Shown here in pieces: positions 6,004 through 11,604 of a stretch of 11,604 bases of DNA (position 1 is its first letter; the number at the start of each line of letters is the position of its first letter). Where the stretch lies: positions 1-11,604 of the forward strand of contig DAOWJU010000044.1 in the NCBI GenBank assembly GCA_030640215.1. Direction: 5' to 3'. The DNA is from Desulfuromonadales bacterium. Its GTDB lineage: Bacteria > Desulfobacterota > Desulfuromonadia > Desulfuromonadales > BM103. The notes beneath the pieces were generated by a model. That model worked only from the letters and a program-made list of their open reading frames with translations, had not been told where the DNA came from and did no database searches. The translations under genes and the position numbers were made by a program.

Positions 6004-7149
6004 CTATCGCTTGACGCCGAATGCTGCCAGAAGTGAGGTGAGAGTGTCGATATCTCTGGCTCCGGGTTGGTTCTGTTGTGCAAACCCGAACAGAGTTTCC
6101 AGTAAAGCGGTGTCGATCTGCCGTCCTGTCAGGACCAACTTGTCCACGCCGCCGCCGGGAGGGAGGGTTAAGGTGATATTGCTGTCACCAGCAAAGAGGA
6201 AGAGAGATTTGAACGTATAGTCATCCAGGTAAGCTTTTGCTTCGAGGTTGATGTCCTGGTGGCCACCGACAGAGATGGCGACCGGGTTGCCCATGACCCG
6301 CAGTGAGAGGTCGTAAAATCCACTCTCAGCAAGTTTGATCGGGAATTTAGCCTTGGCCGGGAGAGGTCCGGTACGCAGCCATTTACCGCCGCTGGGATGG
6401 CCAAGGTGAGGGATGTTGACAACCTTGATTTCATCCTGCGCGAGTTCTTCGGCTTCGAACACCAGTGGCGTCGGGTTGCTCGGAAAAAGTTCGGCCAGAT
6501 CCAATAGCTGTAACAGGGTGGTCTGTATAACACCCCATGTCAGGGTCTCATCCGGTTGCCACCCATCGGCGGGAGTGATGGCCGCCAGATTCGGTGCTTT
6601 GAGGGTGATGTAGTCGATAGAACCGCCCGGAGGCAGGGTGACAATAATCTCCTGGGCTCCGGATTGCATCTGAAAAGTGCCGATAGAGACCAAAGTAAAT
6701 TCAGCTTTGGCGTCCACTTCAATGACTGTGCCGTCAACGGAAAACTGATGCCCCGCCTGACGTATCTGTGCATGAACTTTATACTCACCGCTGATTGGCA
6801 GAGAAACGCGTAGATGCACAGCCGTCGGCTTCCTGGTACCGTGCAACCAACCGCTGCCACCGAAGGCGCCGAAATTTCGAAAAGACATGATCGAAACATT
6901 GTCTTCGTCCTTGGAGTAAACATCTTCTGCTTCGAAGCGGAGCTCCCGGTTACCAGTCAGAATATTGATGTAGTCGGGATCTTGTGGCTCATCGGGGAGG
7001 CCGTATGACCAACCGACGGTATCGACCAGTGTGACCATCCAATCCCGCTGGGTCAACTCGGCAGCGTATCCCGGGAGTGTTGAGAGGAAGAGGAAAACAA
7101 GAGTCAGGTACAGGTGATTGATGTTGTTCATAATTCGATGTCGTTGCAT
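6004..7149 (-). CDS. Secreted protein with two CBM/beta-sandwich-like modules, function unknown
   Basis: I do not recognise this 381-residue protein by name. It starts with a signal peptide (hydrophobic core about residues 13-27, likely cleavage after GYA near residue 29, no lipobox cysteine), so export is expected. Two related modules follow, at about 69-185 and 228-342. Each opens with FEAE (RFEAED at 71-76, VFEAEE at 230-235), contains a GG.WL.TG-like stretch (97-105, 254-261), and closes with TLPPGG plus a hydrophobic strand (171-183, 328-340). This resembles carbohydrate-binding or galactose-binding-like beta sandwiches of the CBM6/CBM35 type, but no catalytic domain is present. Helical-looking segments precede each module and end the protein. 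I choose ATG 7149 because GGAGGGG lies nine bases upstream; the longer TTG start at 7167 overlaps that site. The stop is three bases before comEC. Confidence 0.75.
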   Translation of the reverse strand: MQRHRIMNNINHLYLTLVFLFLSTLPGYAAELTQRDWMVTLVDTVGWSYGLPDEPQDPDYINILTGNRELRFEAEDVYSKDEDNVSIMSFRNFGAFGGSGWLHGTRKPTAVHLRVSLPISGEYKVHAQIRQAGHQFSVDGTVIEVDAKAEFTLVSIGTFQMQSGAQEIIVTLPPGGSIDYITLKAPNLAAITPADGWQPDETLTWGVIQTTLLQLLDLAELFPSNPTPLVFEAEELAQDEIKVVNIPHLGHPSGGKWLRTGPLPAKAKFPIKLAESGFYDLSLRVMGNPVAISVGGHQDINLEAKAYLDDYTFKSLFLFAGDSNITLTLPPGGGVDKLVLTGRQIDTALLETLFGFAQQNQPGARDIDTLTSLLAAFGVKR

Positions 7150-7158
7150 AATGAACGG

Positions 7159-7165
7159 CCCCTCC
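7159..7165 (-). promoter_or_regulatory. Ribosome binding site deciding the start of the secreted protein
   Basis: The minus strand reads GGAGGGG here, nine bases before ATG 7149. It makes that codon the preferred start over TTG 7167, which overlaps the site, and over ATG 7131, which has no comparable site. Confidence 0.7.
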
Positions 7166-7173
7166 AAAGTGAA

Positions 7174-7203
7174 ATCATATTGATAACATAAGATAAATGT
7201 AAG
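7174..7203 (-). promoter_or_regulatory. Putative promoter of the secreted-protein/comEC operon
   Basis: On the minus strand, TATGAT (7179-7174, five of six -10 consensus bases) lies 18 bases after CTTACA (7203-7198, four of six). A transcript would start near 7167, giving a very short leader that still includes the GGAGGGG ribosome site. An inverted repeat brackets the -35/spacer region. Confidence 0.4.
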
Positions 7204-7210
7204 GTTATCA
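7181..7210. repeat. Inverted repeat TGATAAC-N16-GTTATCA in the divergent intergenic region
   Basis: TGATAAC (7181-7187) and GTTATCA (7204-7210) are perfect 7-bp inverted arms 16 bases apart. One arm lies in the spacer and the other immediately upstream of the -35 of the putative leftward promoter, a placement that would suit an operator. The long loop makes a terminator role unlikely. The rest of the 7150-7366 gap is AT-rich, and I find no convincing promoter for the rightward block in it. Confidence 0.45.
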
Positions 7211-7366
7211 CAGCGTGTCCACCTTGCAAAGGCTGTCTGCTCTCTATAGCCTCTGCGAACATACTTTGCATTTGTGCCGAGTTTGTATTATTTTTAAGCT
7301 TCGTGATTACACTGAACCTGAAATTCAAATGTTAACTGTCACTTAACTTAAATATCGGGAATGACA

Positions 7367-7735
7367 ATGGCAAAATGTATTCTGGTTGTTGATGATTCAG
7401 AAACCGTACGTCAGGTTTTACAGATGAGCCTGGCCAATGCTGGCTTTGATGTTATCGAAGCTGAGGACGGTGTTGATGCATTGAGCAAATTGTCAGGCGC
7501 TCAGGTTGATATGCTGATTACCGATCTGAATATGCCGAACATGGATGGACTTGATTTGATCAAAAAAATCCGTGAAGAAGGCTCACATCGTTTTGCGCCA
7601 ATTGTCATGCTGACAACTGAATCCTCCGAAGAGAAAAAACTGGCTGGTCGAGAGGCCGGTGCTTCGGGCTGGATTGTCAAACCCTTCAAGCCAGAACAGT
7701 TGCTTAAAGTGGTCAAGATGGTTCTGGGCGAATAG
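7367..7735 (+). CDS. CheY-like single-domain response regulator
   Basis: The 122-residue protein is a lone REC domain with no output domain, as in CheY. Visible key residues are the acidic pair D9-D10, phospho-acceptor D53 (LITDLNMP), T83-T84, and K105 in WIVKPF; residue 102 is tryptophan where many CheY proteins have Tyr or Phe. It should receive phosphate from a histidine kinase and act on a partner protein. I choose ATG 7367 because CGGGA lies about six bases upstream; ATG 7361, two codons earlier, touches that sequence directly. The gene is 22 bases ahead of cheR and likely in the same operon, which suggests a chemosensory role. No CheA kinase is in the window, so the phosphodonor could be a distant CheA or the PAS sensor encoded downstream. 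Confidence 0.92.
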   Translation: MAKCILVVDDSETVRQVLQMSLANAGFDVIEAEDGVDALSKLSGAQVDMLITDLNMPNMDGLDLIKKIREEGSHRFAPIVMLTTESSEEKKLAGREAGASGWIVKPFKPEQLLKVVKMVLGE

Positions 7736-7757
7736 CCTGTTATGCGAGAAGGTAGCA

Positions 7758-8636
7758 ATGACTGAAACTCCCCGCGATAGCAACCCCGCCTTAAAGCGGT
7801 TTGATGCCTCACTGACCGACAAGGATTTTGAACGGTTCAGCAAGCTGGTTTACGATCAGTGCGGCATTAAACTTCCAGCACATAAACGGAGCATGCTTGA
7901 AGCCCGCTTGCGCAAACGCTTGCGTGCTCATAATCTGCATACTTTTGAAGACTATGCCGATCTGGTTTTTGCGCATGGGGAGTCAACCGAAGAGCTGGTC
8001 AAGCTGATTGATGTTGTGACCACCAATAAAACCGATTTTTTCCGTGAACCTGCCCACTACGATTATCTGGTGAAATCCGCACTGCCCTTTCTGGTCGAAT
8101 CCTTTGGCACGGGAATCAATCAGCCGTTGCGTATCTGGAGCGCAGGCTGCTCTACAGGCAAGGAACCTTATACCCTTGCCATGGTGCTCAAAGAGTATCA
8201 AAAAGAGATGCCGGATTTTCAGTTCGACATCCTTGGTACCGATATCTGCACCGATGTGCTTGAAAAAGCGGTTCAGGGTATTTACCCGGCTGTTAAAGCA
8301 GATCCCATCCCGATAGAGCTCAAAAAGAAATATCTCCTCAAATCAAAAGGGCCTGAGAGCAGCATGGTGCGTATCGTGCCTGAATTGCGTTCTCTGGTAC
8401 GTTACCGTCGTCTCAATTTTATGGATGACGATTTCGGCTTCCGGGAGCCTTTTGATATTATCTTTTGCCGCAATGTGATTATTTATTTTGATCGACCGAC
8501 TCAGGAATGTCTGTTGGCCAAGTTGGCCGATAACCTGACTGTGGGACGTTATATCTTTCTTGGTCATTCGGAAACTCTGCTCGGTTTGAACTTGCCCCTG
8601 AAACAAATGGCTCCTTCCGTTTATCGGCGGATATAG
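7758..8636 (+). CDS. cheR: CheR-type chemoreceptor glutamate methyltransferase
   Basis: The 292-residue protein has the size and layout of CheR, which uses S-adenosylmethionine to methylate glutamates of chemoreceptors and so sets their adaptation. An alpha-helical N-terminal domain covers about residues 18-85. The Rossmann-like SAM-binding domain follows, with TNKTDFFRE at 89-97, the SAM loop WSAGCSTGKEPYTLAM at 127-142, DILGTDIC at 157-164, FCRNVIIYFD at 236-245 and GHSETL at 269-274. In the SAM loop the usual GEEPYS reads GKEPYT, so one acidic residue is lysine while the following glutamate is kept. No C-terminal tetrapeptide-repeat extension or pentapeptide tether is present. I choose ATG 7758, with GAAGG five bases upstream; a longer reading frame from 7659 would overlap the CheY gene and has no support. 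Confidence 0.94.
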   Translation: MTETPRDSNPALKRFDASLTDKDFERFSKLVYDQCGIKLPAHKRSMLEARLRKRLRAHNLHTFEDYADLVFAHGESTEELVKLIDVVTTNKTDFFREPAHYDYLVKSALPFLVESFGTGINQPLRIWSAGCSTGKEPYTLAMVLKEYQKEMPDFQFDILGTDICTDVLEKAVQGIYPAVKADPIPIELKKKYLLKSKGPESSMVRIVPELRSLVRYRRLNFMDDDFGFREPFDIIFCRNVIIYFDRPTQECLLAKLADNLTVGRYIFLGHSETLLGLNLPLKQMAPSVYRRI

Positions 8637-8693
8637 CAGCAGCCTGGGATCTGTTTATTGTTATCTGCTGTGAAGGTTTTGTGAGTTCAACAT

Positions 8694-8699
8694 AGGAGG
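8694..8699 (+). promoter_or_regulatory. Strong ribosome binding site selecting a GTG start
   Basis: AGGAGG ends six bases before GTG 8706, ideal spacing for the lipoprotein start. ATG 8702 is only two bases from it and opens a different frame of 29 codons. In-frame ATG 8718 is 18 bases away. The preceding 8637-8693 stretch holds no convincing promoter or terminator, so read-through from cheR is plausible. Confidence 0.75.
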
Positions 8700-8705
8700 C
8701 CATGC

Positions 8706-9839
8706 GTGGTGCGTCGAATGATCCGATTGCTGAGACATCTCCCTGTTGCGATCCTGGTGGTTGGTCTTTTCCTATTTCTTGCGTCCTGTAGTGAAGAGCC
8801 CCCTCTGAAAATAGGTTTTGTTGGTGGATTGACTGGCCGCGTTGCTGATCTTGGCGTTGCTGGCCGGGATGGTGTCATTCTGGCCGTTGAAGAGATAAAT
8901 CGATCCGGTGGTATTGTCGGTCGCCAGGTGGAACTGATCATCAAGGACGACCGGCAGGATGCCGAGAGCGCCAAACAAGCCATTCGTGAATTGATTCAAG
9001 AGGATGTCATCGCCATCATTGGTCCGATGACCAGTTCTATGGCGGTTGTTGTCCAACCCTTGATTAACTCAAGTCAGGCAGTTACAGTCAGTCCGACTGC
9101 CAAAACGGATCAGTTGTCTGGTCAGGATGACTTCTTTCTGCGGGTTACGACCCCGCTGAGCAGAAACGCGCAACAAATAGCCATCCATGCCATACAAGAC
9201 TTGGACCTGAAAAAGTTCGCTGTTGCTTATGACGTATCCAACCGGGCTTTCACAGAAATCTGGCTCAAATTTTTTAAACAGGCCTTACTGGAAAATGGTG
9301 GACAGATCACCATTGTGGAAGAATTCGTTTCTCAGCCGGATGTCCCTTTTCTGCCGATTGCTGAGCGCATGTTGGCAACAGAACCTGAGGGCGTGTTGTT
9401 GCTCAGTAACGCCATAGACACCGCCTTGTTGGCCCAGCAAATTCGTAAATTGGGGAGCAAGGTCGCACTTTTTTCTTCAGAATGGGCTTCGACCACAGAT
9501 CTGCTCAGTTTTGGTGGTCGGGCTGTCAACGGTATGGCTGCTTTTCACAGCTTTAATGCCAACAGCCAAGATGCTCGTTATCTCTCCTTTAAAGAAAAAT
9601 TTACCAAGCGCTTTGGCTCTGCCCCTTCATTTGCGACCGCCCTTGCTTACGATGCAGCGTCGTTCCTCTTTGCTGGTCTGGAAAAGAACCCATCCCGGAA
9701 CGGTCTCAAAGAAGCTTTGCTCAGCCTTGGCTCGTTCCCTGGATTACAATCAAAAATGGCGGTTGACAAGTATGGCGATGTGGAAAGAAAGCTCTTTTTG
9801 ACCGTGATCAAAAATAGTCAGTTTGAGGTTGTCGAATAA
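8706..9839 (+). CDS. Lipoprotein of the branched-chain amino-acid/amide substrate-binding family
   Basis: This 377-residue protein begins with a lipoprotein signal: basic start, hydrophobic core at about 12-25, and lipobox LASC with C28. Ser at the next position fits outer-membrane sorting under the enterobacterial rule. The mature part is a Leu/Ile/Val-binding-type periplasmic protein (Peripla_BP_6, class I fold). Supporting stretches include LKIGFVGGLTGRVADLG (34-50), GRDGVILAVEEINRSGGIVG (53-72), DDRQDAESAKQAIREL (81-96) and AIIGPMTSSMA (102-112). The ligand cannot be read from the sequence; amino acids, amides or small aromatic compounds are known for the family. No permease or ATPase gene is adjacent. 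Instead, a periplasmic-domain sensor gene starts two bases after the stop, so a role in ligand presentation to that sensor is the best inference. GTG 8706 is the start, based on AGGAGG spacing. Confidence 0.9.
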   Translation: MVRRMIRLLRHLPVAILVVGLFLFLASCSEEPPLKIGFVGGLTGRVADLGVAGRDGVILAVEEINRSGGIVGRQVELIIKDDRQDAESAKQAIRELIQEDVIAIIGPMTSSMAVVVQPLINSSQAVTVSPTAKTDQLSGQDDFFLRVTTPLSRNAQQIAIHAIQDLDLKKFAVAYDVSNRAFTEIWLKFFKQALLENGGQITIVEEFVSQPDVPFLPIAERMLATEPEGVLLLSNAIDTALLAQQIRKLGSKVALFSSEWASTTDLLSFGGRAVNGMAAFHSFNANSQDARYLSFKEKFTKRFGSAPSFATALAYDAASFLFAGLEKNPSRNGLKEALLSLGSFPGLQSKMAVDKYGDVERKLFLTVIKNSQFEVVE

Positions 9840-9841
9840 TT

Positions 9842-11604
9842 ATGAAATTCCCGGCATCATTCAAACAATCATTGACGCTGCATTTTGTTTTTGTTGCGGT
9901 GTTGCCAATTCTGCTGCTGGGCCTGTTCGGTATCCAGTACTTTAAGCAGAAACATCTGGAAACGACTTTCAGTTTGCTCGATGCTCATGCCCTGGATGTC
10001 AGTCACGAAGCCACCGAGTTTCTTCAATATACCAGTGCAAGTCTCGACCTGGTTGAAAAGACTCTCAACTCCAGTCTTCTGCGTAATGATGCTGAGATTA
10101 ATCAGTATCTGCAGCTGGCAATCAATGAATTAAGTAACTTCGAGTCGATTTACCTGCTTGATAAACAGCATAGAATTACTCACCTCGGCCTGTCTCAAGG
10201 CAAGGAGGGCCACCGCCAGGATTACCTGGGTCTGGATCTCTCTGCACACGAAATCTTTATCAATCAAGCACAGCTCCCAAGTTACACATGGTCTGATACC
10301 TTTCTTTCGACAATGACTGTTGAATCATCGATCACTTTGGGCATTCCTTTGCAGAACGGGACCCTGCTTGGGACCGTCAGCTTGAAAAAGCTTTCTGCTG
10401 AACTGATTGAACGTCTGGAGCATTCTGGAGAAGACTTTCAGTTTTCACTGCTTGATCATCACGGTGTTCTGATCGCAGATTCACGGCCCGGTCTCACCTC
10501 GCAACGGCATAACTTGCGCCTGCATCCAGAAGTGCGCGACGCACTTGATAATAAAATTGAGGTAACCGGCAAACTCCATGAAGACAGCAATCTGCTGGAA
10601 AGTGTTCGGCTGGTTCCGATAACGGGCTGGGTCGCTTATGCCAGCTTGCCAATGCAGGCGGCAATGCAGGGTGTCGCCCCTTTGCGTTACCTGTTGATCA
10701 CTGCTCTTACTTCTGCCGTTTGTATGGGTATTGTGCTCGCGGTCTGGTTGTCACGGCGGATGTTGCGACCGGTTCTGTTGCTACGTGATGTGGTGGGTGG
10801 GGTCGCTAAAGGGAATTATGATCAGCCTCTGCAAACGGTTCACTACGAAGAGTTGGAAGATTTAAGTGGCAGTTTTCGCGAGATGATCGCCTCGGTCAAA
10901 GAGCGTGAACAATCGCTTAAAGAGAGTGAATCCCGCTTCCGTACTGTGTTTCAGACCAATCCTGATGCGGTGCTGATTACCCGGCTGAGTGATGGAAAAA
11001 ATGTCAGTGTAAATGATAATTGTCTATTGCTAACAGGTTACACTGCTGAAGAAATGATCGGTAAAAGCACCTTAGATTTAGAACTTTGGGTGAACCTTGC
11101 CGAACACGACAAGTATCTGGATTTGATTCTGGAAAAAGGATTTGTCGAGAATTTCGAGATGTCATTGCAGACCAAAGCTGGTCGCGTGCGGACTGGACTG
11201 GCTTCAGCACGTACCTTGCTACTGAATGAGGAAAAGTGCTTGCTGACTGTTGTTCGTGACATCACCGCGATGAAGCAGGCAGAGGACCGCCTGATCCGTA
11301 GTGAGGCACGATTCCGTTCTCTGATCTCTGCCATGGGCGAGGGCTTGATTATCCTTGGTTATAACGGTGAAGTTGTGCAATGTAACCAGGCTGCTGAGCG
11401 AATTATGAAGATGAAGGCTGATGATATCATTGGCAAATTACATCACGAACTGATGCACGATGTTTTTCATGAAGATGGCTGCATGTATGGTCCAGAGGAC
11501 CACCCTTCGGCAGTGACATTGCGAACCGGAAAGTCTGTTGTCAACCAGGTTATGGGTTTTCCCCTGAGCAATGGTCAAATGGTCTGGCTGCAGATTAATA
11601 CCTC
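9842..11604 (+). CDS. Membrane sensor with Cache-like periplasmic domain, HAMP and two PAS domains (3' end outside window)
   Basis: One uninterrupted frame of 587 codons runs from ATG 9842 to the window edge. The first membrane helix is at about residues 12-33. A periplasmic region of about 34-280 has dCache-like features, for example a helix followed by FESIYLLDKQHRITHLG (100-116) and a second strand set, FSLLDHHGVLIADSRPG (201-217). The second membrane helix is at about 283-304, then HAMP at about 305-358 (RRMLRPVLLLRDVV), a short helix, PAS-1 at about 363-480 (ESRFRTVFQTNPDAVLIT, ending VVRDITAMKQAEDRL) and PAS-2 from about 487 (EARFRSLISAMGEGLIIL). The output domain, probably a histidine kinase or GGDEF, is not visible. 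The gene starts two bases after the lipoprotein stop and lacks a strong ribosome site, so translational coupling is likely. Confidence 0.88.
   Translation, partial: MKFPASFKQSLTLHFVFVAVLPILLLGLFGIQYFKQKHLETTFSLLDAHALDVSHEATEFLQYTSASLDLVEKTLNSSLLRNDAEINQYLQLAINELSNFESIYLLDKQHRITHLGLSQGKEGHRQDYLGLDLSAHEIFINQAQLPSYTWSDTFLSTMTVESSITLGIPLQNGTLLGTVSLKKLSAELIERLEHSGEDFQFSLLDHHGVLIADSRPGLTSQRHNLRLHPEVRDALDNKIEVTGKLHEDSNLLESVRLVPITGWVAYASLPMQAAMQGVAPLRYLLITALTSAVCMGIVLAVWLSRRMLRPVLLLRDVVGGVAKGNYDQPLQTVHYEELEDLSGSFREMIASVKEREQSLKESESRFRTVFQTNPDAVLITRLSDGKNVSVNDNCLLLTGYTAEEMIGKSTLDLELWVNLAEHDKYLDLILEKGFVENFEMSLQTKAGRVRTGLASARTLLLNEEKCLLTVVRDITAMKQAEDRLIRSEARFRSLISAMGEGLIILGYNGEVVQCNQAAERIMKMKADDIIGKLHHELMHDVFHEDGCMYGPEDHPSAVTLRTGKSVVNQVMGFPLSNGQMVWLQINT

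Noticed and set aside
7260..7300. Possible sigma-54 promoter (GTGCCGAGTTTGTA-like) ahead of cheY
   Set aside because: The match to TGGCAC-N5-TTGCA is poor at the invariant bases, so it is not supported.
7659..7757. Upstream extension of the CheR reading frame into cheY
   Set aside because: It overlaps the end of the CheY gene in another frame. ATG 7758 has a good GAAGG site and gives a protein of the normal CheR length.
8637..8670. CAGCAG ... CTGCTG inverted repeat after cheR as a terminator
   Set aside because: The stem is six pairs with a 22-base loop and no T-run follows, so it is unlikely to terminate transcription.
8702..8791. 29-codon frame beginning at ATG 8702 beside AGGAGG
   Set aside because: The ATG is only two bases from the ribosome site, and the frame overlaps the lipoprotein signal peptide, which has a well-spaced GTG start and a clear lipobox.

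Overview
The window looks like chromosomal DNA of a Gram-negative deltaproteobacterium, most likely of the Desulfuromonadales (Geobacter/Desulfuromonas/Pelobacter type). This is inferred from the hisS-aspS pair, the style of the response-regulator and diguanylate cyclase proteins, and a lipoprotein/periplasmic sensory pair. No 16S gene or other decisive marker is present. Base composition looks moderate and uniform, and there is no insertion sequence, prophage, CRISPR array or tRNA gene.

Two gene blocks diverge from an intergenic region at about 7150-7366. The leftward block (minus strand) reads: a secreted protein with two beta-sandwich-like modules (7149-6004); the DNA-uptake channel protein ComEC (6000-3490), three bases downstream; a REC-GAF-like-GGDEF diguanylate cyclase (3397-2024); histidyl-tRNA synthetase hisS (1773-502); and the N-terminal 133 residues of aspartyl-tRNA synthetase aspS (399-1, cut by the window edge). 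The rightward block (plus strand) reads: a CheY-like single-domain response regulator (7367-7735); a CheR methyltransferase (7758-8636); a lipoprotein of the branched-chain amino-acid binding family (8706-9839); and a membrane sensor with a periplasmic Cache-like domain, HAMP and at least two PAS domains (9842 to the window end, output domain not visible).

The rightward block reads as a signalling unit. The binding lipoprotein has no ABC permease or ATPase beside it and is only two bases from the sensor, so it may present a ligand to that sensor. The CheY and CheR proteins suggest a chemosensory or phosphorelay output. The left block mixes housekeeping tRNA charging with c-di-GMP signalling and competence.

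The least expected structures are small repeats. A 17-bp tandem array containing the palindrome GTTATAAC overlaps the comEC stop codon and abuts the putative promoter of the diguanylate cyclase gene. Two families of in-frame 21-bp tandem repeats lie in the N-terminal part of comEC, and a third 21-bp duplication lies near its 3' end. A 13-bp direct repeat sits over the putative hisS promoter. I did not find a clearly new multigene system. The best candidates for something undescribed are the duplicated secreted protein coupled to comEC and the binding-protein/sensor pair.
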